Positions 34,873 to 41,597 of a stretch of DNA of 64,000 nt are shown here, piece by piece. The notes beneath the pieces were generated by a model. That model saw only the letters and a program-made list of their open reading frames with translations, was not told the DNA's origin and ran no database searches. A program made the translations under genes and the position numbers. Position 1 is the stretch's first letter; every line of letters starts with the position of its first letter. This DNA is from Nostoc sp. ATCC 53789 (GTDB lineage: Bacteria; Cyanobacteriota; Cyanobacteriia; Cyanobacteriales; Nostocaceae): NCBI RefSeq assembly GCF_009873495.1, contig NZ_CP046707.1, positions 1 to 64,000 of the forward strand, written 5' to 3'.

Positions 34873-35394
34873 ATGCAAGCTCAACCACACATATTACAAA
34901 ATTCGGTGGTGGTCTTCTCTAAGAACTACCTACCACTGGCACGTATCAACATTAAACGAGCAATCGTGCTGTTAGTCACAGGTCAGGCAGAATCGTTGGA
35001 TTTTGGCAGTACAAAGCAGTGGGAAGTACGCTCACCCAGTGTTGTACTACAAGTTCCCGAACATATTCGCTTGACTATGGGTAATCCCGAACGCCACTGG
35101 AAAGTACCACCTGTAAATCGGCGTGAAGTACTCAAGCGAGACAACCACACTTGCCAATACTGCGGCAGCAGCAAGTGTCTGACGCTCGACCATGTAATTC
35201 CCCGCTCAAAAGGTGGGCAGCACAGTTGGGACAACGTTGTAACAGCGTGTGAGAAGTGTAATTCAATCAAGAGCGATCGCTTACCTCATGAAGCTGGAAT
35301 GGTTCTCAAAAGTAAGCCTAAAGCCCCAATTCACCCAGCAGTAGCATTTGCTGAACAGTTTTGGAATGCACAACGCCTGAGTGAGAACGAGTAA
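34873..35394 (+). CDS. HNH endonuclease upstream of the tRNA array
   Basis: The 173 residues have a conserved N-terminal region (VVVFSKNYLPLARINIKRAI) and an HNH site: CQYCGSSKCLTLDHVIPRSK followed by GGQHSWDNVVTACEKCNSIK. D-H and N with four Cys are all present. This is the type found in most cyanobacteria and near plasmid or phage tRNA arrays. It is separated from the array by a terminator. It could be a homing-type nuclease that spreads the array, but that is inferred. Confidence 0.92.
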   Translation: MQAQPHILQNSVVVFSKNYLPLARINIKRAIVLLVTGQAESLDFGSTKQWEVRSPSVVLQVPEHIRLTMGNPERHWKVPPVNRREVLKRDNHTCQYCGSSKCLTLDHVIPRSKGGQHSWDNVVTACEKCNSIKSDRLPHEAGMVLKSKPKAPIHPAVAFAEQFWNAQRLSENE

Positions 35395-35413
35395 TTAACT
35401 TCAAACCTAGTCA

Positions 35414-35460
35414 GAGAGGGCAATAAGCTCGATTACGTAACACTGCCCTCTCAGTTCTTT
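35414..35460 (+). terminator. Intrinsic terminator after the HNH gene
   Basis: GAGAGGGCA pairs with TGCCCTCTC, followed by AGTTCTTT. It separates the HNH gene from the tRNA array promoter. Confidence 0.8.
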
Positions 35461-35469
35461 CAAAAAGTT

Positions 35470-35521
35470 TGTAGTATGCCCTTGACATTTTTGTAGTATA
35501 TTATGTAGTATAAATGTAGTA
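35470..35521 (+). promoter_or_regulatory. Promoter of the tRNA array
   Basis: TTGACA at 35482-35487 and TAGTAT at 35506-35511 are 18 bp apart, about 90 bases before the first tRNA. Four TGTAGTA words (35470, 35492, 35504, 35515) surround it, spaced 22, 12 and 11 bases. The -35 is perfect; the repeats may bind a regulator. Confidence 0.65.
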
Positions 35522-35597
35522 AAGCACTACAGCCTCTCAAAAAGGCATAGCGCAAACACTTCTGAACCATGAAAACTAAATAATTGCCATCCAACGT

Positions 35598-35673
35598 GGG
35601 GGTGTAGCTTAGTCTGGTTTAAAGCAGTCGCCTGTCGAGCGAAAGACCGTGAGTTCAAATCTCATCATCCCCG
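35598..35673 (+). tRNA. tRNA-Asp(GTC)
   Basis: The acceptor GGGGGTG pairs with CATCCCC; the anticodon loop is CTGTCGA. The anticodon stem has one mismatch. It is the first gene of the array and has no encoded CCA. Confidence 0.85.
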
Positions 35674-35676
35674 TGT

Positions 35677-35753
35677 AGCCTTGTGGACAAATAGACAAGT
35701 CGTTCTGATTCTCAGTCAGAGAGAAGCGGGTGCAACTCCCGTCAAGGCTTCCA
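35677..35753 (+). tRNA. tRNA-like, anticodon CTC (Glu by code)
   Basis: The acceptor AGCCTTG pairs with CAAGGCT, with an encoded CCA. The anticodon stem TCTGA/TCAGA closes the loop TTCTCAG, which gives CTC. The T-loop reads TGCAACT and not TTC. CTC is unusual because cyanobacteria normally read both Glu codons with TTC, so the identity is uncertain. Confidence 0.6.
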
Positions 35754-35756
35754 AAT

Positions 35757-35830
35757 GAGGATGTAGCTCAGTCGGAAAGAGCGCTTGTTTCCGAGGCAAG
35801 TGGTCACAGGTTCGATTCCTGTCGTCCTCG
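35757..35830 (+). tRNA. tRNA-Arg(CCG)
   Basis: The acceptor GAGGATG pairs with CGTCCTC; the anticodon loop is TTCCGAG; the T-loop TTCGATT is standard. No CCA is encoded. Confidence 0.85.
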
Positions 35831-35836
35831 TAGTAT

Positions 35837-35910
35837 GTCCAGGTCGCCTAATGGTAGGGTGTTGGTCTGCAAAACCGACTGTGCGAGTTCAATTCTCGCC
35901 CTGGACTCCA
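35837..35910 (+). tRNA. tRNA-Cys(GCA)
   Basis: The acceptor GTCCAGG pairs with CCTGGAC; the loop is CTGCAAA; CCA is encoded. Standard cloverleaf. Confidence 0.9.
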
Positions 35911-35915
35911 AACGT

Positions 35916-35990
35916 TGCAGTGTAGCTTAACGGCAAAGCCCCAAGCTCATAACTTGGTATATGCGAGTTCGACTCTCGCCACTGCTACCA
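35916..35990 (+). tRNA. tRNA-Met(CAT)
   Basis: The stem CCAAG/CTTGG closes CTCATAA. CCA is encoded. The 1-72 pair is T-T, a mismatch as in initiators, but the rest looks elongator-like. A lysidine-modified Ile role for CAT cannot be excluded. Confidence 0.8.
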
Positions 35991-35993
35991 AAT

Positions 35994-36064
35994 GCACAGA
36001 TGGTGTAATGGCAACACCACAGTCTCCAAAACTGTTGTTCTGGGTTCAAGTCCTAGTCTGTGCG
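35994..36064 (+). tRNA. tRNA-Trp(CCA)
   Basis: The acceptor GCACAGA pairs with TCTGTGC; stem ACAGT/ACTGT closes CTCCAAA. The D-loop is short, giving 71 nt. Confidence 0.85.
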
Positions 36065-36069
36065 TTTGT

Positions 36070-36143
36070 GGTGCCGTAGGCAAATTGGTAAAGCCACAGG
36101 TCTTTCAATCCTGGGTTTGCGGGTTCAACTCCCGTCGGCACTG
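36070..36143 (+). tRNA. tRNA-Glu(TTC)
   Basis: The acceptor GGTGCCG pairs with CGGCACT (one G-T); the loop CTTTCAA gives TTC; the T-loop is standard. Confidence 0.85.
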
Positions 36144-36149
36144 CCTCAT

Positions 36150-36231
36150 GGGTCGGCTCACCTATTGGTGTAGGTAACGGTCTGTAAAACCGCCGCGTTC
36201 AGTGTTGCTGGTTCAATTCCAGCCCGGCCCA
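36150..36231 (+). tRNA. tRNA-Tyr(GTA)
   Basis: The acceptor GGGTCGG pairs with CCGGCCC; the loop CTGTAAA gives GTA; there is a long variable arm as expected for bacterial Tyr. Confidence 0.9.
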
Positions 36232-36235
36232 TTAT

Positions 36236-36320
36236 GGAGAGATTGCTATTGGCAGGGCAAGCTGTTTGCTAAACAGTCGTGGATGTAAGTCCACTGTGGG
36301 TTCAACTCCCTCTCTCTCCG
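36236..36320 (+). tRNA. tRNA-Ser(GCT)
   Basis: The acceptor GGAGAGA pairs with TCTCTCC; loop TTGCTAA; a long variable arm fits class II Ser. Confidence 0.9.
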
Positions 36321-36326
36321 CTGCGT

Positions 36327-36400
36327 GAGAACGTGGTGTAACTGGATAACATCTCAGATTACGAAACTGAAGATTGAGAGTTCAAGTCTCTCCGTTCTCG
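36327..36400 (+). tRNA. tRNA-Arg(ACG)
   Basis: The acceptor GAGAACG pairs with CGTTCTC; the loop TTACGAA gives ACG, expected to be edited to ICG. One mismatch lies in the anticodon stem. Confidence 0.85.
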
Positions 36401-36406
36401 CCTTAT

Positions 36407-36480
36407 CCCCCGGTAGCTCAGTTGGTAGTAGCGCCTGTCTGAAGAACAGGAGGTCATCCGTTCAATCCGGATCTGGGGGA
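36407..36480 (+). tRNA. tRNA-Phe(GAA)
   Basis: The acceptor CCCCCGG pairs with CTGGGGG (one G-T); stem CCTGT/ACAGG closes CTGAAGA. Confidence 0.85.
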
Positions 36481-36489
36481 CTGGCACAT

Positions 36490-36564
<75 letters not shown>

Positions 36565-36569
36565 TTCAT

Positions 36570-36647
36570 TGCCGAGTGGACGACTGGGAAAGTCGCGCTC
36601 GTCTCTGAATCATAGAGATGTTGGTTCAACTCCAACCTCGGCAGCCA
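36570..36647 (+). tRNA. Atypical tRNA, anticodon not assigned
   Basis: Acceptor (TGCCGAG/CTCGGCA), T-arm (GTTGG TTCAACT CCAAC) and CCA are perfect. The centre is not standard: the only perfect anticodon stem, TCTCT/AGAGA, closes GAATCAT without T33 and lies about 6 bases later than usual, after a large GACGA/TCGTC D-like arm. It could be a decayed or specialised tRNA. Confidence 0.6.
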
Positions 36648-36652
36648 ATTAT

Positions 36653-36725
36653 TGCCCTGTGGTGTAACTGGCAACATCCCTCGCTTTGAACGAGGAGATT
36701 CCAGGTTCAAATCCTGGCAGGGCAG
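36653..36725 (+). tRNA. tRNA-Gln(TTG)
   Basis: The acceptor TGCCCTG pairs with CAGGGCA; stem CCTCG/CGAGG closes CTTTGAA. Confidence 0.9.
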
Positions 36726-36731
36726 TATTAT

Positions 36732-36805
36732 CCGGGTGTGGTGTAGCTTGGCAGCACTCCTGTTTTGGGAACAGGCGGTCGTAGGTTCAAATCCTACCAC
36801 TCGGA
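36732..36805 (+). tRNA. tRNA-Pro(TGG)
   Basis: The acceptor CCGGGTG pairs with CACTCGG; stem CCTGT/ACAGG closes TTTGGGA. Confidence 0.9.
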
Positions 36806-36810
36806 TTCGT

Positions 36811-36883
36811 GGGTCGTTAGCTCAATGGCTAGAGTTCCCGCCTTTTAAGCGGAGTGATCAGAGTTCGAGTCTCTGGCGACCCA
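36811..36883 (+). tRNA. tRNA-Lys(TTT)
   Basis: The acceptor GGGTCGT pairs with GCGACCC; loop CTTTTAA; one mismatch at the top of the anticodon stem. Confidence 0.9.
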
Positions 36884-36887
36884 CCTT

Positions 36888-36964
36888 GGGCTGTTAGCTC
36901 AGTTGGCAGAGCAGCTAGCTGCCTATACCAGCAGAAGTGCGTAGGTTCAAGCCTATACAGCCCA
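36888..36964 (+). tRNA. tRNA-Ile(TAT), diverged
   Basis: The acceptor GGGCTGT pairs with ACAGCCC, like other Ile tRNAs. The loop CCTATAC gives TAT but has C33, and the T-arm pairs only if its loop has six bases. It would read ATA codons if functional. Confidence 0.6.
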
Positions 36965-36968
36965 CCTT

Positions 36969-37042
36969 GCCCCTGTGATGCAATTGGAAGACATGACCCG
37001 CTTAAAACGGGTTTTCTACAGGTTCAAGCCCTGTCAGGGGTA
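36969..37042 (+). tRNA. tRNA-Leu(TAA) without a long variable arm
   Basis: The acceptor GCCCCTG pairs with CAGGGGT; stem ACCCG/CGGGT closes CTTAAAA, giving TAA. Leu tRNAs are normally class II, yet this one has a short variable region, so charging by Leu is uncertain. Confidence 0.7.
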
Positions 37043-37052
37043 CTATCAAAAT

Positions 37053-37126
37053 GCTGGTGTAGCTCAACATGGCAGAGCAACTGTCTTGTAAACAGTAGGT
37101 TGTAGGTTCAACTCCTATCATCAGCT
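37053..37126 (+). tRNA. tRNA-Thr(TGT)
   Basis: The acceptor GCTGGTG pairs with CATCAGC; stem ACTGT/ACAGT closes CTTGTAA. Confidence 0.9.
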
Positions 37127-37131
37127 TCAAT

Positions 37132-37202
37132 GCGATTGTGGTGTAATGGCAGCATCAGAGTCTTCCAAACTCACGGTACGAGTTCGAGTCTCGTCAATCG
37201 CT
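37132..37202 (+). tRNA. tRNA-Gly(TCC)
   Basis: The acceptor GCGATTG pairs with CAATCGC; the loop CTTCCAA gives TCC; 71 nt. Confidence 0.9.
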
Positions 37203-37207
37203 TTCTT

Positions 37208-37283
37208 AGCCCTGTAACTCAGTTGGGAGAGTGCCTCTCTTACAAAGAGGAAGTCGCGGGTTCAATCCCTGCCGGGGCTACCA
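37208..37283 (+). tRNA. tRNA-Val(TAC)
   Basis: The acceptor AGCCCTG pairs with CGGGGCT; stem CCTCT/AGAGG closes CTTACAA; CCA is encoded. Confidence 0.9.
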
Positions 37284-37289
37284 ATTTAT

Positions 37290-37362
37290 GGGAGTGTTGC
37301 CTAATGGATAAGGCATCGATCTTCTAAATCGAGCAATGTAGGTTCGACCCCTACCACTCCTG
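37290..37362 (+). tRNA. tRNA-Arg(TCT)
   Basis: The acceptor GGGAGTG pairs with CACTCCT; stem TCGAT/ATCGA closes CTTCTAA. Confidence 0.9.
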
Positions 37363-37367
37363 CTCAT

Positions 37368-37441
37368 GGGTTCGTAGCTCTAATTGGGAGAGCGCCTGTT
37401 TTGCACACAGGAGGTTGTGAGTTCAAGCCTCACCGAATCCA
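37368..37441 (+). tRNA. tRNA-Ala(TGC)
   Basis: The acceptor GGGTTCG pairs with CGAATCC, with G3-T70 near the G3-U70 identity element; stem CCTGT/ACAGG closes TTTGCAC. Confidence 0.9.
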
Positions 37442-37446
37442 CTCTT

Positions 37447-37521
37447 GGTGTCTGAAGCCAAAGCGGTCGCGGCGCTGGTTTGTGGAACCAGTCATAACGG
37501 GTTCAAGTCCCGCCAGACACC
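37447..37521 (+). tRNA. tRNA-His(GTG)
   Basis: The encoded G-1 pairs with C73, the His identity mark; acceptor GTGTCTG pairs with CAGACAC; stem CTGGT/ACCAG closes TTGTGGA. Confidence 0.92.
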
Positions 37522-37529
37522 CCTTATAT

Positions 37530-37612
37530 GGAAGATGCTGCTCAAGGGAGGGCAACTAGTCTTGAAAACTAGAGCAGGGTAATACCTGGGGGTTCAATTC
37601 CTCCATCTTCCG
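37530..37612 (+). tRNA. tRNA-Ser(TGA)
   Basis: The acceptor GGAAGAT pairs with ATCTTCC; stem CTAGT/ACTAG closes CTTGAAA; a long variable arm is present. Confidence 0.9.
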
Positions 37613-37615
37613 CCT

Positions 37616-37689
37616 TCCACCTGAAGCCGAAAAGTGAGGCGCTGTGCTGATAACACAGATATAGGAGGGGCAGTACCTCCCTGGTGGAT
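37616..37689 (+). tRNA. tRNA-Ile(GAT), probably degenerate
   Basis: Stem CTGTG/CACAG closes CTGATAA, and the acceptor TCCACCT pairs with TGGTGGA except at the last position. The T-loop reads GGCAGTA and not TTCRANY. It is the last array member and may be a pseudogene. Confidence 0.55.
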
Positions 37690-37843
37690 TCTTTCTGGTA
37701 GGCGTAGGTCGCCGCAGGCATCGCTCAGACTATCAACTAACAATTTTCTTAGAGGAAAGGCGATCCAGTATTGCACTGCGATCGCCTACCTCATACATTC
37801 CTGCGCCTTCGGTATCTGTTATTTACAGAAAAGATTTCCCCCG

Positions 37844-37872
37844 AACCTCGGTACTTCACGCCGGGGTTTTTT
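37844..37872 (+). terminator. Terminator of the tRNA array
   Basis: AACCTCGG pairs with CCGGGGTT (one G-T) across TACTTCACG, then TTTT. It is the first good terminator after the array. Confidence 0.8.
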
Positions 37873-38093
37873 GCTGTGGAGTGCGATCGCAATTCAACGG
37901 CTTGTTACTTAGGAATGGGTGCATCCACATCTGGGTAAAGGTAGTTTACCGCCGTAGGCATCGCCTTTTGTCGCGTCTTCTGACCAAGAAGCTTGATAAC
38001 TACCTTACAGCCTTAATTTATGACAAATCTACTGTTCCCAGTTGTATTACCTTTACTCCAGAGCTACAATCTGCCTGTATTAGAGGCATTTTT

Positions 38094-38109
38094 AATTACA
38101 ACTGTAATT
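38094..38109. promoter_or_regulatory. Palindrome upstream of parA
   Basis: AATTACA and TGTAATT flank AC, 8 bases before the parA start. It may be a ParA/ParB operator or centromere-like site. I saw no second copy. Confidence 0.5.
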
Positions 38110-38117
38110 TATCACTC

Positions 38118-38885
38118 GTGAGCAAAACCCGTATTATTGCGCTATTTAATCAATCAGGGGGAGTAGGAAAGACAAGTTTAACTATGAACTTGGGCTACCA
38201 CCTCGCTCAAAAAAAGAAAAACCGCGTTCTTCTGATAGACCTTGACCCCCAAGCGTCACTCACAACATTTATGGGGTTAGAACCGGAAAGTACCACCAAA
38301 ACTGTCTATGAGGCAGTGGTGGGTGAAGAACCGTTAGCAATTCATCCTGAACTGATTCACAGCATGGGTTTGGTTCCAGCTAACATCAACTTAAGCGCTG
38401 CTGAACTTGAACTGGTTGCCGCCTTGATGCGGGAAATGCGCCTCAAAAATGCACTTGCCCCCATTTTAGACAACTATGATTTTATTTTGATAGATTGTCC
38501 TCCATCTTTAGGCATCCTCAGCGTTATTAGCTTAGTAGCAGCAACCCATGTCTTAGTACCTATTCAGTGCCAATTCAAATCCTTTCAAGGAACTGACTTA
38601 CTATTAAGAACTGTAGCCACACTCCGCAAAGGTGCTAATAAAACACTTACAATTGCTGGCTTCATCCCCACAATGTATGATGCACGTACTGCCCAAGAAA
38701 GCAGAACCATGAAAGCTATCACAGAACAACTTTCACCCCTGGCCACAGTTTACGAACCCATTCCTAAATCTATTGCCTTTGCTGATGCAAGTGAGGCACG
38801 CATACCCTTAGCACTATACAATCCCAAACATCCTGCCGTCGCTGTACTAAAAAAAATCGCCCTCAGTTTAGAAAAACTACAGTGA
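38118..38885 (+). CDS. parA: Partition ATPase ParA
   Basis: From the GTG at 38118 (SKTRIIALFNQSGGVGKTS) it has 255 residues. The deviant Walker A has GGVGKTS at 14-20, and IDLDPQASLT and FILIDCPPSLG complete the ParA/MinD fold. It would position plasmid copies with ParB. Possible codons upstream of the GTG lack ParA similarity. The stop overlaps the parB GTG by 4 bases. Confidence 0.93.
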   Translation: MSKTRIIALFNQSGGVGKTSLTMNLGYHLAQKKKNRVLLIDLDPQASLTTFMGLEPESTTKTVYEAVVGEEPLAIHPELIHSMGLVPANINLSAAELELVAALMREMRLKNALAPILDNYDFILIDCPPSLGILSVISLVAATHVLVPIQCQFKSFQGTDLLLRTVATLRKGANKTLTIAGFIPTMYDARTAQESRTMKAITEQLSPLATVYEPIPKSIAFADASEARIPLALYNPKHPAVAVLKKIALSLEKLQ

Positions 38886-39841
38886 GCAAAAAAGACCAAC
38901 CCTATACCAGCCAGTTAAAAGGTGTAGCTGCCCTACTAGGCGAAAGCTTTAACCAAACCCAAAGTACTGCTAATTCACCAACTACTGTTGCCATCAACTT
39001 AATCAAACTGCCACAGTCCCAGCCCCGGCGCTACTTCGACCTTAAAAAGCTTGAAGAACTATCACGCTCGATAAAAGAACTGGGTATTCTCGAACCTTTA
39101 TTAGTGCGTCCCCTTCCTGGAGGCGGTTATGAAGTAGTCGCAGGGGAACGACGCTATAGAGCCGCATCAATGGCAGCATTAACTGAGGTTCTCATTATTT
39201 CCAGGGAAATGGACGATGCAACTGCATACCAAGTGCGCCTCGTTGAAAACCTGCAACGCGAAGACCTCAACCCCCTAGAAGAAACTGAAGGTATCCTGGA
39301 ATTGTTGGTGTTGCGGTTAGAGATGACACGAGATGAAGTAATTAGTCATCTCAACCGGATGAGAAACGTTTGCGATCGCTATGAGGAAAATTCCGAACTG
39401 AGACATAACGTTATGTCTCAACCAGAAACCAAGATAATTGAAGAGTTATTTTCATCTTTGGGACGGATGAGTTGGCAATCGTTTGTCAAAAATCGCCTAC
39501 CATTACTCAATTTACCTCCAGATGTGCTGGAAGTGCTACGTTCTGGACAGATTGAATATACCAAAGCACTGGCGATCGCCCGAATTCAAGATGAAAAAAC
39601 TAGAATTCAATTTTTAGAAGATGCGATCGCTTACAATCTCTCATTGAGCGAAATTAAACGCAAAATCAAAGAAATTGAACAGCAGACTAAATCAGAAACA
39701 CCATCATTAAAAGACCTAGCTGATGACACATTTCGCCGCTTAAAAAAATCTCAAGTTTGGGACGACCCAAAGAAAAAAGCGAAGGTAGAGAAGTTGTTAG
39801 CTCAGTTAGATGCACTGATGCAAGACGACAATCCAAAGTAA
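38882..39841 (+). CDS. parB: Partition protein ParB
   Basis: The 319 residues from GTG carry the ParB N-terminal domain: INLIKLPQSQPRRYFDLKKL, ELGILEPLLVRPL and GGYEVVAGERRYRAASMAAL with the CTP-binding GERRYRA, then RLVENLQREDLNPLEE. A central HTH (MSWQSFVKNRLPLLNLPPDV) and a helical C-terminus follow. It binds a parS site and works with ParA. No parS-like site is certain; the palindrome at 38094 is one candidate. Confidence 0.93.
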   Translation: MSKKDQPYTSQLKGVAALLGESFNQTQSTANSPTTVAINLIKLPQSQPRRYFDLKKLEELSRSIKELGILEPLLVRPLPGGGYEVVAGERRYRAASMAALTEVLIISREMDDATAYQVRLVENLQREDLNPLEETEGILELLVLRLEMTRDEVISHLNRMRNVCDRYEENSELRHNVMSQPETKIIEELFSSLGRMSWQSFVKNRLPLLNLPPDVLEVLRSGQIEYTKALAIARIQDEKTRIQFLEDAIAYNLSLSEIKRKIKEIEQQTKSETPSLKDLADDTFRRLKKSQVWDDPKKKAKVEKLLAQLDALMQDDNPK

Positions 39842-39863
39842 ACCAATGTGGTAATTCTTGAAA

Positions 39864-40094
39864 CTATTCAATTTGCTGTCTAAGGGATGGCGACATAATC
39901 ATTAGCCCTCGGACAACTTCTTCAGGAGTAGCCGTGCCATCAATTACCTTTGGTATAATCGCTATCACTTCCAAAGCCAGGTTCGTAGGAATTCCTCTTG
40001 CTTCTAACCGCTTCAATTCCAGAACGTCAATGCCTGCTGCCAATCCCTCTAAATACTCTTCTACACTCACTCCTAAGTTTTCAATTTCTGACAT
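39864..40094 (-). CDS. Hypothetical small protein
   Basis: It has 76 residues with a helical pattern typical of small cyanobacterial plasmid proteins (NLGVSVEEYLEGLAAGIDVL, then ELKRLEARGIPTNLALEVIA). It faces parB. The function is unknown. Confidence 0.6.
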   Translation of the reverse strand: MSEIENLGVSVEEYLEGLAAGIDVLELKRLEARGIPTNLALEVIAIIPKVIDGTATPEEVVRGLMIMSPSLRQQIE

Positions 40095-40187
40095 GGGTAT
40101 AATGGGTTTTTTGTTCGACCTCTATATTCAAGCATCTATTACGTGGCTATCTCACAGTGCGATCGCTCCCCTCAACCATTCCACCTC

Positions 40188-40997
40188 TCAAACCCACTGA
40201 GTATCAAACGCATCTTGCCCAGTTCCATAAATTAAGTTACCGTATTTCTGCCAATTGGCTAGTTCTTGGGCTTCAATTTGGGGTGCGTGCAGAACAGCAA
40301 GATTTTCTTCTAATTGCTGCCTAGTTTTGGGGGCGGTCAGCGCCAGACGCACCCCTGAATGATTTAACGCATAGCGATAACAGTCTGCTGCCGTAGGTAA
40401 CTTTCCGTGCCAGTTGTGATGACCTTTGAGTAACGTTCCCCAGCGCGTGCAAGTAAATGCTACCACGGGAATACCAGCTTTTTGAGCAGCAGGTAAAACG
40501 TTTTGTTCAGCCTGACGATGTGCCATATTGTAGCGGTGCATCAACACATCACACTGATGACGCTTTATCATTTCTAAAGCTATGGCTCGATTGTGTGTGG
40601 TAACTCCCACGTAGCGCACAACTCCAGAGTCCTTCCACAAACGAAGTTCATCAAGCAACACCTGAACCTGGGTCATGTCGTCAGCAGGCGAAACATATTC
40701 AATAAAAAATATATCCACCCGATCGACATTTAAACAATGGCGCACAGAGTCGAGGTAAAGGCGTAAAGAGCTTATATCTCGGTCTTCACTCCCCGTTGCG
40801 ACTAAGACCTGCTCACGGTTTGTTAGCAACAGAGATTTTAAGCCACCCAAAAAGTTTTCAGATTCCAGATTGTAAAAGAAAAAGTAATTAATTCCCGCTT
40901 CAAATGCCAACAAAACAGTTGCAGCATCTATCGATTGCCCTGCCAAACCGAGAATACTTGCTGGTTGTCCTTGTAGTGTTGATAATTCCACGGTCAA
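40188..40997 (-). CDS. Aldo/keto reductase family protein
   Basis: It has 269 residues. The barrel pattern shows AAxxxAFEAGINYFFFYNLE, then VDIFFIEYVSP, VRYVGVTTHNRAIALEM and a C-terminal VRLALTAPKTRQQLEENLA. The usual catalytic Tyr and Lys are not in canonical context: YFFFYN is near Tyr, and EQVLVATGSEDR replaces the strand with Lys. Reduced or altered catalysis is possible. It may be a chromosomal remnant; the start overlaps an exonuclease-like fragment. Confidence 0.8.
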   Translation of the reverse strand: MTVELSTLQGQPASILGLAGQSIDAATVLLAFEAGINYFFFYNLESENFLGGLKSLLLTNREQVLVATGSEDRDISSLRLYLDSVRHCLNVDRVDIFFIEYVSPADDMTQVQVLLDELRLWKDSGVVRYVGVTTHNRAIALEMIKRHQCDVLMHRYNMAHRQAEQNVLPAAQKAGIPVVAFTCTRWGTLLKGHHNWHGKLPTAADCYRYALNHSGVRLALTAPKTRQQLEENLAVLHAPQIEAQELANWQKYGNLIYGTGQDAFDTQWV

Positions 40998-41127
40998 CTA
41001 TCCGACTTCTTACTTTGAGTGTATTACGCCTGGAGAACCCTTCATACATCACCCGCCCTTGACTATCGACAATAGCCAGTTCACTTAATTCTGGTTTGCC
41101 TTCAGTATCGATAACCACAAAATCCAT
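40980..41127 (-). pseudogene. 5' fragment of an exonuclease-like gene
   Basis: The ATG at 41127 opens MDFVVIDTEGKPELSELAIV and SQGRVMYEGFS, the first strand region of a DEDD 3'-5' exonuclease (D7 and E9 visible). The frame then loses similarity and overlaps the aldo/keto reductase start. It is probably a gene truncated by deletion or rearrangement. Confidence 0.5.
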
Positions 41128-41274
41128 ATCACCCTAACTGTAAGCAGACTATAGCAAAATTTAACACAACTAGTAGTTAGTTAGTATAATTTTTGGCATA
41201 AATAATATTGATCTGTAGTGACTGACGTGCGATCGCTCTACATTGGTTTAAACTACGCTATTGAGCGATTTTAG

Positions 41275-41406
41275 TCACCCGTTATAAATTTTGGTTTTAT
41301 CTATCTGTAACTCAGTATCAATATTAACTTGCTCTCCTGGAGATGGGGTGTCAAGTGGAGGTACAGTAAGGGTTGACTGATTGGGGGTAGGTTCGTCAGA
41401 TGGCAT
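41275..41406 (-). CDS. Small hypothetical protein
   Basis: It encodes 43 residues (MPSDEPTPNQSTLTVPPLDT and PSPGEQVNIDTELQIDKTKI), Pro/Thr-rich and acidic. The composition is consistent with an unstructured peptide. No family is known. Confidence 0.35.
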   Translation of the reverse strand: MPSDEPTPNQSTLTVPPLDTPSPGEQVNIDTELQIDKTKIYNG

Positions 41407-41597
41407 GATGATTGTCAAGAGTGTGCAAATCGTGGTCTGATTCAATCATAATTGTCTACAATTATGACTTTGCAGAATTTGATCAAGTCTTTAGAGCGTG
41501 TTCATGATTCAATCCCAAAGTTAAGCGATCGCCTTCTTGTCCTGCCTGCTGGGTGGTAAATTCTAAATTCGACTTTCCCGTTTCTTCCCTTCTCCCC

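Larger units (their letters stand above)
37690..38117. other. Spacer between tRNA array and parA
   Basis: It holds two interspersed repeats (about 37700-37725 and 37945-37970), the array terminator at 37844-37872 and the palindrome at 38094-38109. No gene is supported. Confidence 0.7.
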
